A stretch of DNA of 64,000 nt, from assembly GCF_026212465.1 (NCBI RefSeq), contig NC_080047.1, positions 34,731,057-34,795,056 on the forward strand, read 5' to 3'. Shown here piece after piece: positions 54,933 through 64,000 of the stretch (position 1 is its first letter; each line of letters opens with the position of its first letter). A program made the translations under genes and the position numbers. Below the pieces are notes generated by a model that worked only from the letters and a program-made list of their open reading frames with translations, made no database searches and was not told the DNA's origin. Origin of the DNA: Amaranthus tricolor. Its lineage: Eukaryota > Streptophyta > Magnoliopsida > Caryophyllales > Amaranthaceae.

Positions 54933-55411
54933 TCATGAATTTCTCGCAAGATATAATTTCCCTCTTCTGGAGTTACACATTTCAAGAGTGGGTGTGTATA
55001 CGATTTTTGTAGAGGGTTCCATCATAGAATTCAAACCATTAAGCTTTCTTCTGAAGGATTCGAGCTTCACTTTCATTTTCTGGGTGGATGTTTTTGTTGA
55101 AGGTACTTGATGAGAGGTTTCATCCATGTTTTTGATCTGTCGATTGTGGAGACCATTACATTGATATTGGGGTTAGGGAGGACTTCCCGAATGATGTTGC
55201 GGGTATTAGATGTTTTAGCTGAGCTAGCCAATCTTGCAAGGGAATCCGCTTGAGTATTATCTAATCTAGGTATATGACTAAGTGGAAATTTGTCGAACTT
55301 GGCAACGAATTCTTTCACCTTTTGCAAGTACATCTTCATGCTATCATCTTTGGTGTTGAACTCTCCATTCACTTGTCCGACTATCAGTTGGAAATCAGAG
55401 AAGACTGACAA
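54933..55411 (-). pseudogene. Tat RNase H region
   Basis: The minus-strand frame 55411-55073 reads FSDFQLIVGQVNGEF, DDSMKMYLQKVKEFVAKFD and SHIPRLDNTQADSLARLAS, the second half of the Tat RNase H. The first half (55450-55870) is present in pieces with many stops. A short linker to integrase follows. RNase H removes template RNA. Confidence 0.75.
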
Positions 55412-55871
55412 GGTCCCTGCCCCAGCTTCATAGCTAATGTTTAAACCTCATACTCAGCTTCATTGTTGGAAGCGACAAATTCGAATCGCACTGCCTGCTC
55501 CATTTTGACCCTGACGGAAGATACGATAAGTATCCCCGCTCCACTTGCAGACTTAGTGGAAGAGCTATCTATATACAATTTTCATTCTTGATCAGGGTCA
55601 CTTGGACTTGGCCCCGTGCTCTCAGCTATAAAATCAGCTAATTCTTGGGCTTTGATTGATGGACGTGGTTCGTATTCTATTCCGAAGTCAGCCAGTTGAT
55701 TAACATAATCAGTAATGCGACTTGAGTGATTTCTGCCTTCTAAGATCTTTTTCAGAGGCTGGTTTGTCCTTACTCGAATCTGATGTGATTGGAAGTAGGG
55801 CTTTACTTCCTACTTGCCATCACAACGACTAACAATATTTTTTCCACTTCACTATAGTTCCTTTCTGAACC

Positions 55872-56927
55872 CTAGAAGGCATGACTTATGTAGTACACTG
55901 AGAGTTGTTTCTTTTCTCTTTCTGCCACAAGAACTCTAGAGAGGGAGTATTCAAACACAAGTACATATAGGATTAGGATTTCTCCTTGAACAGGGGAGAC
56001 TAGCTTGGGCAAGGAAGCCAAGTATTCTTTCAGCTTACTAAATGCTTCTTCCGCGTCCTCTGTCCACTCAAACTTGGTTTGTTTGAGGGTCTTAAAGAAC
56101 GGAGAGCATTTGTCTGCAGATTTGGACATGAATCTTCCCAAGGCTGCTACACACCCTGTCAACTTTTGTACTTCTTTCACGGATTTAGGGAACTTCATAG
56201 CAAGTATGGGTTTTATTTTATCAGGATTTGCCTCGATCCGCCTTTCGTCTACTAGGAAACCTAGACATTTTCCTCCTGTTACCCCAAACACGCACTTATC
56301 AGGATTTAGGCGTATTTGGTGGTTACGAAGAGTCATGAATGTCTCTCGAAGATACACAACATGATCAGTGGCTTGCTTGCTCTTCATTATCATGTCCTCC
56401 ACATATATTTCCAAGTTTGCCTATCTGGGAACTAAAGACTTTGTTCACCTTGCGTTGATATGTGGCTCCTGCATTCTTTAACCCAAATGGCAATACACCC
56501 CGACACTTGTAATGAACGCTGTGTGAGGTTGATCTTCCATGAAGCTTAGCAAGGCATGCCCTGCCGGGAAGTCTACCAGTTGATTAATCTTTGGAAGAGG
56601 ATAATCATCTTTTGGGCAGGCTTTGTTCAGGTCTGTGAAGTCAACACACATTCGCCATTTCCCGTTGGGTTTTTTGACCAATACTACGTTGGAGAGCCAC
56701 TCGGAGTATTGGCATTCCTAGATTATACTAGCCTTAAGTAACTTATCAAATTCTTCTTTAGCAGCTTCTATTCTTTCTTTCCCTTGGTGTCGTAGCTTTT
56801 GCTTGACAAGTTTGTATTCGGGTTTGATGTCTAATTTATGGCACATGATGCTGGGTGGAATACCGTGTCTCACTGCTTCTGTGAGATTTTTACCCACTTT
56901 GATCTTCTTCCCTTCAAAAATTTCCAC
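55872..56927 (-). pseudogene. Tat reverse transcriptase, catalytically damaged
   Basis: The frames 56927-56718, 56681-56478 and 56414-55872 cover the RT. Motifs: IPPSIMCHKLDIKPEYK, VKKPNGKWRMCVDFTDLNKA, PLPKINQLVD, DQPHTAFIT, then EIYVEDMIMKSK and TGCVAALGRFMSKS (connection to RNase H). Where the family has YVDD this copy has YVED. Between LLSFM and EDQPHTAF about 12-13 residues are missing, including the Asp of the usual MDAYSGYNQI block. A TAG-type stop and a frameshift follow. It cannot be active. Confidence 0.85.
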
Positions 56928-57478
56928 ATCTTCGTGTTGTCCGTGGGTTGTGGTCTTTCTCGTATGTTCATGGTGTCTAAATAGACACTCATGATGGATT
57001 GATTTGTTTCTTCTTCTCTCTTCCTCTTGGAAGATTCTCCAGGAGCACTTTCATGCTTCAAAGTATTGATGAGGAATTGAAGGGCAGCCTTCTGATCTCC
57101 TTTGAGGATTCCGGCCTTATTGTCATCTTGCTCGAATTGCAGCAACAATTGATGTGGTGAAATTACAGCTTTAAGCTTGTTGATGAGGGAGAGCCTCATG
57201 ATGGCATTGTAGGGAAAGTTTAAATCTACCACTGTGAAACGAATGGGCATTGTTTTGAAATTGTTTCTCTCCCCCACACGTACTGGAAGTAAGATAGTCC
57301 AAAGGGGTAAGACCCGATTACCTCCAAAACCAATGAGGAGTTTGTTAATAGGTTGCAAATTTTTTTCCTCAAACTTCATCTGTTTGAGGCAATCCATCAT
57401 GATCAAATTCGCTGTACTTCCAATATCGATTGGTACTCTCTTCACCTTCATCTGGCCAATCTTGATTGTGACTACCAA
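56870..57478 (-). pseudogene. Tat protease and linker
   Basis: A 202-codon minus-strand frame. The retroviral-type protease motif is VPIDIGSTANLI where relatives have DTGSS-type active sites, so Thr to Ile has likely inactivated it. Further on are LIGFGGNRV, RFTVVDLNFPYNAIMRL and a Lys/Arg-rich linker (SSKRKREEE). Confidence 0.75.
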
Positions 57479-57505
57479 TGGATCTGCATGAGGCTGTTGG
57501 AGTGG

Positions 57506-58804
57506 TTATGAGATAGTTACGTCAAATTTCATTACCGGGCCTCCTGTGATTGCTTTGGGAGGTCCTTTCATCAGAGTGTGGACACTATCTCTTGCAGCAC
57601 TGAGGGTGGGATATTCTTCTGAAAAACCTATGATCATATTGATGACCTCATGTGTATCATCGGAGACGTCTTTTCTTTCTTCATCCTTCGAGGGTTTATG
57701 CCTTGGATGGTATGACCTATCGTTGTCACTACGAGAGGTATATTCATTCCTATTCACAAACCTCCCCAATTTTTCTCTTTCCTTCATTTGATGCAAAATA
57801 CATTTAAGCTCTCTGAATTGTACTAGAGTGTGGCCGTATTCTCGATGGTAATCACACCATAAGTTATAGTTACGGCGATCTGATGGGGTGGTGGTAGGTG
57901 GAGGTGCCGGAAGTGCATCTTGGATGGCATAAAAGATGTCTCACCTATTTCTATTAAAATGAGGATCTTCTCCCCCGTCCCTCAGGTTCTTTGTTCGAGG
58001 TTCTTCCTCTTTGACATAGACTTGTCTGGTTCTAGGGGGCCGCATCTCAGAAGGAGGGCCTTGATGACGAGGGGGATAACCTCTTTCTCTTCTTGCTTAG
58101 GGTTCTTCCCTGTGAACCCTCTGTGGATAACTTGGTCCTTGCTCCCTTTTATCCTGCTTCCGCTTCTTGGTATCGTGTGCGTGACATATTTCAGAAGCAG
58201 TGACATAGCTTTGACATTGTCGCATAGCCTCCGCATATGTTCTCACTGTATTCTCTATGAGCTGGAATTTCAGTTTTGGAGTTCGCATTCCATTTATCAG
58301 GGCATTAAGGGCAACTAGACCCAGAAAGTCGCAGCATCTTCCTCTCTTCCCGCTTTTTATCCACCAATGATTGTACACTGTGTGATTGTCGAGTCCTCTT
58401 TTCGTTTAAGTAGCTTCTAGCATCTGGAGTTTCAAGCTTGGATTCCCCTTCTTCCTTTCCTTTGTTAAAACTCTTTTGGAGTTTGGATCTTTCTCTCCTC
58501 TGTCAATTCCTTCTGCTTGATCGCGATATTTGAGTATCCCTATCCTCTGACTTTTGGGAACTCGAGTGGGGTTCGATTCTCTTCTTGAGGTTTTCAATCT
58601 GATCTCCCATGTCAGCCAACACCAGCTGATGTGGAGTAGCGGCATTGGCATTGTCAATGGTACGAAGTTGTTCATCGAAAGCAGTAGTGAGATGCTGTGC
58701 CAAAATTTCCAAATCACGGCTTGATTGTTAGCCTGACCCGCGAAAGTGACTGTATATGTGTTGTGCACGGTAGCGGTTTGTGTAGGATTTCTCTTGGGAG
58801 CCAT
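57506..58804 (-). pseudogene. Tat gag, broken
   Basis: The start codon is at 58804 (MAPKRNPTQTATV). The frame is broken by several shifts and stops (58406, 58097, 57900). The capsid-like region NALINGMRTPKLKFQLIENT lies at about 58300. A zinc-knuckle-like stretch (CDYHREYGHTLVQFRELK, about 57810-57865) has Phe where the last Cys should be. The gag C-terminus (57796-57506) contains VINMIIGF and the GGP motif before the protease. Confidence 0.75.
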
Positions 58805-58835
58805 GGATTTTTGTTCAAGTGCTTATTACACGATG

Positions 58836-58853
58836 TCCCCACAAACGGCGCCA
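58836..58853 (-). promoter_or_regulatory. Tat primer-binding site
   Basis: On the minus strand TGGCGCCGTTTGTGGGGA lies 14 bases inside the 5' LTR, the usual place and sequence type for Tat/Athila-group primer sites. I do not assign the tRNA with certainty. Confidence 0.7.
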
Positions 58854-58867
58854 AACTATTTTGACGA

Positions 58868-59189
58868 TGAAACAAGGAATCACCAGAGACACTTGAAATA
58901 CCTGAAGTGGAAATGTTATCAGAGTCAACGGTCAACGAGATGGAAGTAAGACGTAACTTTTCCATGGGAGTGACTTGAAGTCCTGCAATACAACACGTTA
59001 GTCTTGCCCGGGGGGTGATCTCCGAAAAACTCCTTCGATGCTCAAGTTAGGTTAAGCAAGGTAAATGAAAAGTTGTAATAGTCTCTTAACTAAGAGTCAG
59101 GGTCAGTGGAAAGTCAAGGGTTATCAAGGATTCAAGGTAATATCACAATAATAATTAATTAAATAATTAATTTAAATGTTACCATTACA
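58868..59189 (-). repeat. Tat 5' LTR, 322 bp, internally deleted
   Basis: It matches the 632-bp LTR at both ends but lacks about 310 bp in the middle (between CAAGTTAGG and TTAAGCAAGG). The lost part contains the TATA-type box, so the 5' LTR has no recognisable promoter. Confidence 0.85.
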
Positions 59190-59190
59190 C

Positions 59191-59445
59191 TACTAATGTG
59201 TCATTTGCGTTTTGGACACTATTCATCTCGTACTCTTAATTTGTATTATATTATTAATCTATAAGTTAAAACATAATCAAGTGGAATCTTGTTTGATTCT
59301 TCTCAATACAAGGAATATTTATATCAACTTTTCATAATTTTTAATTATGCACAATTAGAGATATTAAGAATTAAATAAATGCATTGGATAGAGTAAAAAA
59401 ACAAATAAAGCATTAATAGTAAATTGGAAGTACTTCATATAGGAG
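59191..59445. mobile_element. CTCCCTCC MITE, right part
   Basis: The sequence ACTAATGTGTCATTTGCGTT, then CACTATTCATCTCGTACTCT and the inverse-repeat end (TAGTAAATTGGAAGTACTTC), continues the MITE cut at 44583. The right tip is degenerate. Confidence 0.5.
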
Positions 59446-61603
59446 AGAACATGATCAACGTTAGAAATGAATATCAAAATTAACAAATAACATTTGACAT
59501 ATACGATAAATTGTCTAAATTAAACCGGAATAAAAGGAAACATGACAGATGAAAATATGTACACTAACCAATAAATACAAATGACCACAAATGAGTTGAT
59601 AATAAGTTAATGATAAACTTATATTTTTATACAATGTACTTGCAATATTAAATTTGGAAAAATTAGATTTGAATTAAAATTGTTCAATATTGACTCCAAC
59701 TTATGATGATAAAAAGAAGATAGACATGTTCAAACTTGAATTACAAACCTAGTTTTTGGTTGAAGGTATGCAACTTTTTTTGTTTTTATTTTTGTTATGA
59801 CACTTAATGTCACGTCTGGTATTTGCTATTAAATAATAAAAATGATGATGAAAAGTTAGTGTAATTTTGGTAGGAACATGTCTTAATATGTTTGATATTT
59901 GCTCACATTTATTCTCGGTCAATAATCTCATTTTTTCTTCACAAGATTCATTAAAATATATAATCATTTGAAAATATGGTATTGAATGGTAATAAAAAAT
60001 TGTGAACAACAAAATATTTTATGATCAAACTTTTATTACCATTAAAAAGACATGATATATATATATCATGAAAATTTACGCTATAAATAATTTTCAATTA
60101 CCATCAATTAATATTGATAACCAAACGGACAATTAATTTATTAAAAAAAATATGTTCCACTTCAATTTTAAAATTAATTAAAAAAGTTACTTTCACAGCA
60201 TCAAATGATAATCTATTAATGTTAATTCTATATTTCTTTTCAATTGTTAGGTCATTGCACGCAATAATAGTCAAGGTGAAAGTTGAATGTGCTGAGTTTT
60301 GTCAAGAACGAATACATTTTAACACTTTTTTTATATAATTACATGGTAAATTAAAGAAAAAAAAAAGATTAAGTAAAAATTGAATTTAAGATGTAATTTG
60401 AAAAATAATACTTATTTTCCAATCGATATAATATTTGATTTTCTATTCTTTATCTTAATATAATATTATTTGTAGAATGGAGATGTACTTTATACAAAGA
60501 ACAATAGTTTAATCTGTTATAATCAATAAATAAATATATGTCATGGACTATAAGAGTTTAGACCCAAATTGATTCAAATTGAAGGATTTGGATCCACCTG
60601 AATTTGAACCCTATCGGTTTGTGTCAGATATGGATTCGTGATCTTAGGATACGAGTTTTGGTCGAGGTCCATACTTTTGAGATCCAGATTCTATTTATAG
60701 GCTCGATTGCATTTATTATTAAAAAAATTATACAAAAGCTATTATGTGTTTATTCATTTGTTTAATTTATAATTTTAGTATATTTTGAAACATTGCGTGA
60801 TTTAAAACTATGTCGGCTAACGTAATTTGAAATATGTTATATTTTAAAAATCAAAATACTAGATGAATATTTTGTTTAAAGATTTTAAATGCTCGAAAAC
60901 TTTATATATGTCCTTGTCCAATTAGTGTATATTATTAGAAAATACTTATTTATTGAAAATTTTTAAATGATATCGTAAAATGGACAAAAACTGCGTAATA
61001 CTTCTTCCAAAATCTTATTCGACATTTTTCTATTAGTTGCAAATTTTCCTTGATGGTAAAAAAGTTACCTTATTTTTTTCAATTATAATCCTATTAAATT
61101 AACATATTTGGCAAAATTCTAAAATATCTCCATGTGTTAATTTCCAGTTTTTTTAATAAATTTTCTCCATTTACCAAAACTTATGATACCTTTTTACAAA
61201 AAATCATAATCATAACTACTAATAAAAAACTGAAAAATAACACATGGTTGCTTCTTACAGTTTTGCTAAATATATTAATTTAATGGGACTATAATTGATT
61301 GTGTGACAATTTTTTTCATAAATAAATTTAAAGTTAAATTAGGTAAGTATTTTTAGTAATGCTACAATTGATTACGTGGAAATTTATTTTTCTAAATAAA
61401 TTTAAAATTAAATAACATAGGCATTAAAAAATTTCTTTACATTAATTCTTTATACCAAAATAAGAATCTTTAAGAAATCAATTTTTTTCAAAAAATATTT
61501 GGTACATATGTAAAAAATCATTATTAAAAAATATATTTATTTATATATGTCTCTATACTAAACCCTGTGCATTGTACGAGCTTCTAAACCAATAACTTTT
61601 AAA
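59446..61603. other. Gene-poor AT-rich stretch
   Basis: A right end related to the Harbinger-type MITE (AACCAAACGGACA, about 60119-60131) and a GGATCCAGATT-type hAT-like piece at 60540-60715 are visible. A palindromic ATGATATATATATATCAT lies at 60053-60070. No coding signature. Confidence 0.4.
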
Positions 61604-62001
61604 TGATTTTCCTACAGTAATCTCAAATATTGATTAATCATGAATAATCCGAACTTCAGGAGTTATTTTCCAAGAGTAAATCCAGTAAGCGGATGACTTG
61701 TTATAGTAAGTTTTAATTTGTTTTTCAAAAACGATAAATTAAAATAAAATGTTGAAAAAATTTAATAAAATGTTAAAAAAATTTTTGAAATTTTCTCATT
61801 CAAAATTTTTTATGTAAATTTTTAAAATTTTTCTCTAATTTTACATTAACTTTTAGTTTAATCTTTTTGGTAATTTTCAGAATTTTTTATTATAGCAGGT
61901 CATCTAGTTACTTGAGCTTACTCTAGGCAAATAATGAAAATAATGAAAATTTGAATTATTCATGGTTAATCAATAAGTGAGATTATTGTAGGAAAATAAT
62001 G
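61604..62001. mobile_element. TIR MITE, about 400 bp
   Basis: The left 120 bp (TTTCCTACAGTAATCTCA, TTGATTAATCATGAATAATC, GGATGACTTGTTATAGTA) are mirrored at the right end (TATTCATGGTTAATCAATAA and GAGATTATTGTAGGAAAATA) with scattered mismatches. The short AT-rich middle has no ORF. The superfamily is not determined. Confidence 0.6.
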
Positions 62002-62600
62002 AAAATTTTGGATTATTTTAATTAATTTTCCTACTTTTTTTATGTAAACTTCAAATTATCTCTCTTTAACACCCTATCATTAGCCTTTAATGTAACAGAA
62101 AGTGTTGTATGGGACCGTCTCACCGTGAGACAAGTATGTACAACCAACCCATTAGCAATAAAACATTAAAAAACAATGAAATTTTAATTATATAGGGCAA
62201 CGGCTTTTTCTTTTAGAATTTGGACCGATCTAATTGATATCGGCTCATGGTAAGACGGTCTCAATAAAAAATTAGTGTTAGTGTAATTATAAAATATAAG
62301 CAAGGACAATATTGATATTTTCAACAACATTTTCACTACCTTATTTTGTGTGACTTGTACTTCAATTTTACTTGGATGCTAATAAATAAATTCGGAGGAA
62401 GTATAATTTTTAATAGTTTTTAAGAAAAAGAAAAAAATACTTTTAGACCCAACCAAACCTTAAGGGTTTGGAAATGGATTGAGTCTAAATTTTCCAGACC
62501 CTTTAAATTTAAATCTAGTTTGGGTCCAATTAATAATTTAGTAGGTCTCTTGAGAGACGTCTTCCAAAGCCCAACTCAATTTATTAAAACACCTACTACG
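62002..62600. other. Intergenic with GTCTC palindromes
   Basis: GTCTCACCGTGAGAC at 62117-62131 and a GTAAGACGGTCTCAA half-site near 62250. No gene. Confidence 0.45.
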
Positions 62601-62634
62601 CGCACTCATTTCTCAAAACACTCACTACAATATT

Positions 62635-62925
62635 TTAGTAGGTATTTTGTATACTGAAGTAAACATATAAACACCTACAACACATAATATAAACTCCTTC
62701 ACCAAATAACATAAACACCTACAACACATAATATAAACTCTTACAATATATAACATAAATACATACAACAAATAACTTAAATACCGACAACATGTAGCAA
62801 AACTACCTACAGAACATAATAAAAACACCTACAACAAATAACCTAAACACCTACAACACATAAACTAAACACTTACATCAAATAACGTAAACACCTACAG
62901 CACATAACACCTCTTCGACAACTTC
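62635..62925. repeat. 22-bp minisatellite, about 12-13 copies
   Basis: Units of the form AAACACCTACAACACATAAT with variants, period 22 bp and occasional 1-2-bp indels. It explains the Cys/Tyr-rich minus-strand frame here. Related GAGAC/GTCTC hairpin sequences lie on both sides (about 62552 and 63060-63090). Confidence 0.9.
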
Positions 62926-63670
62926 AGCATATTCAAAACACCTATTTGACGTATTCTAAATGCCTACATGAGGTATGCTAAAACCCTATCGCATAAGCGT
63001 GTAGTTACACTACATTTTTCATTTTTGTATTTTAAAAAAAATCTAATAGACCGACCCAATTGAGACTGTCTCTTAAAAGACGGTCTCTCACAACGATTCG
63101 TGTTAATAATTAGAATATATTTAGTTGGATCCAACCCATGCCCATCTCTACCAAATACTATAACTTTTAATATGACGAAAATAATGCTTTTGAAAAATAG
63201 TTTTATATGAAAACTATTATTAGATTTGATTGAAAAATTCTAGGGCAACTAGAGGTGTTCAGATAGAATGGTGGAAAAGAATTAGTTTCCTTCAATTTTT
63301 AATGGAAAGTATATGCAAATTATGAAAAACTAGATTTCATTAATTTTATCTTTTTAATTCCTTTATCAAATGGAACAATAAAAGTAGCACAAAATAGTTT
63401 TACTAAATCAAACACCCACTAATGCTAACTTTAGGGGTTAGGGGTGCAGACGATAGGGTTTGATCTGGTCTGACATTAAAATCAGATCAAGATAAAATTT
63501 TCGGTCTGCAAAATTTTCAGACTGGTCTAGACCGTTTAAATCATCAAACCGAACCGGATCAAGTCGTTCTACAACGGTCTATTATGGTCCGGCCTACGAT
63601 TTTCTATTTTATATTCTTTTCAAATTAATATGTATGTTTATGTAAATATTTCACACCAACAATTACCAAA
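62926..63670. other. Intergenic with hAT-like fragment
   Basis: A GACTGTCTCTTAAAAGACGG hairpin lies at about 63064-63083. From 63430 to 63600 the words GATCTGGTCTGA, GACCGTTTAAATC and ACCGAACCGGATC cluster behind TAGGGGTGCAGACG, resembling one end of a hAT-type MITE. No gene. Confidence 0.4.
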
Positions 63671-63672
63671 TA

Positions 63673-63931
63673 TTCCCTCCGAACCAATTTAGATGTCCCA
63701 TTTGTTTTGGGCACGGTTATTAAGAATGGTGTGGGGTCCATTAAAAAGGATAAATAGTGAAGGGTAAATAGTGAAGGGTAAATAGTGAAGTAAGGTATAT
63801 GGGGGTATATTCGTAATTACGTGTGAACTAAGGGTATTTAGATAAAAAAAGATTGACAAAAATAGAAATGAGACAATTAAAAAGACTTTACCAAATAAGG
63901 AAATGTGACAACTAAATTAGTTCGGAGGGAG
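63673..63931. mobile_element. Stowaway-like MITE, 259 bp
   Basis: Ends TTCCCTCCGAACCAATTTAG and the inverse CTCCCTCCGAACTAATTTAG, flanked by TA (63671-63672 and 63932-63933). Inside, GGTAAATAGTGAA is repeated three times. Confidence 0.88.
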
Positions 63932-64000
63932 TATAATAATATGAAATTAATTGATTGCATCAACATCATTCAAGTATATATTACTATAAAAAAAACTACA

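Larger units (their letters stand above)
44584..59189 (-). mobile_element. Tat-lineage Ty3/gypsy retrotransposon with nested hAT
   Basis: The LTRs at 44584-45215 and 58868-59189 enclose, on the minus strand, a primer-binding site, gag, protease, RT, RNase H and integrase. On the plus strand, between pol and the 3' LTR, lies a spliced antisense ORF (46498-49439), an arrangement known for Tat-lineage elements. The 14.6-kb span includes a 3.7-kb hAT insertion, leaving about 10.9 kb. The flanks are GACTA (44579-44583) and TACTA (59191-59195, after one extra C), a probable 5-bp duplication with one mismatch. The LTRs differ at roughly one base in seven over their alignable part, so the insertion is old. 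Every coding domain is damaged to some degree. Confidence 0.85.

Noticed and set aside
62635..62925. Regular 22-bp array considered as CRISPR-like
   Set aside because: Units are contiguous tandem repeats without unique spacers, in a plant nuclear context. A minisatellite explains it.
1..64000. tRNA, rRNA and Cassandra-type 5S-bearing TRIM elements
   Set aside because: Looked for by eye. No cloverleaf with A/B boxes and no 5S-like core was recognised, though decayed copies could be missed.

Overview
The window is plant nuclear DNA with no sign of prokaryotic or organellar content. It is AT-rich, its genes have introns with GT..AG borders, and it is filled with plant transposable elements: Ty1/copia, Ty3/gypsy Athila and Tat types, an L1-type LINE, and Mutator, hAT, mariner and MITE families. 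The repeat flavour (TCTGATC minisatellite, CTCCCTCC mariner-type MITEs, GTCTC palindromes, a spliced antisense ORF in a Tat element) suggests a eudicot, possibly Caryophyllales. This placement is an inference and the species cannot be read from the sequence.

Layout. 1-5.1 kb: two solo LTRs with perfect 5-bp target duplications and a Harbinger-type MITE. 5.1-9.5 kb: AT-rich intergenic DNA, a degenerate tandem repeat and a foldback element (copy A). 9.8-19.6 kb: a decayed LINE on the minus strand, split in its endonuclease-RT ORF by a young 5.0-kb copia element (12415-17418). The LINE is bracketed on both sides by a triplet microsatellite and a TCTGATC minisatellite. 20.5-21.1 kb: the related foldback copy B. 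21.2-25.2 kb: a nearly intact spliced Mutator-like transposon (FAR1-type zinc domain, MULE transposase, SWIM finger, truncated OTU protease). It carries GC-rich palindromes in its first intron and behind the OTU exon. 25.9-28.9 kb: broken pieces of host-type genes (an LRR receptor fragment and BRCA1/BARD1-type BRCT exons). 29.6-34.0 kb: two Athila pol fragments joined tail to tail. 35.4-35.8 kb: the only clearly intact host-type gene, a small conserved plant protein on the minus strand. 37.6-39.8 kb: a dead mariner-like element. 40.4-41.6 kb: a hAT MITE nested in an older repeat. 41.9-43.1 kb: an Athila-type LTR.

44.6-59.2 kb is a large nested Tat-type gypsy element. A CTCCCTCC MITE was split by a Tat element coding on the minus strand, with a multi-exon antisense ORF on the plus strand. 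That Tat element was later hit by a 3.7-kb hAT transposon (49680-53380). 59.2-64 kb is gene-poor DNA with MITEs and a 22-bp minisatellite.

The window therefore records successive insertions rather than a pathway. Most elements show defined lesions (nonsense codons, frameshifts, lost catalytic residues, a lost LTR promoter). The copia and Mutator-like elements look youngest. The most unusual structures are the Mutator-like element with its palindromic arrays, the copia copy whose LTRs are nearly identical although its coding region is broken, and the opposed Athila fragments.
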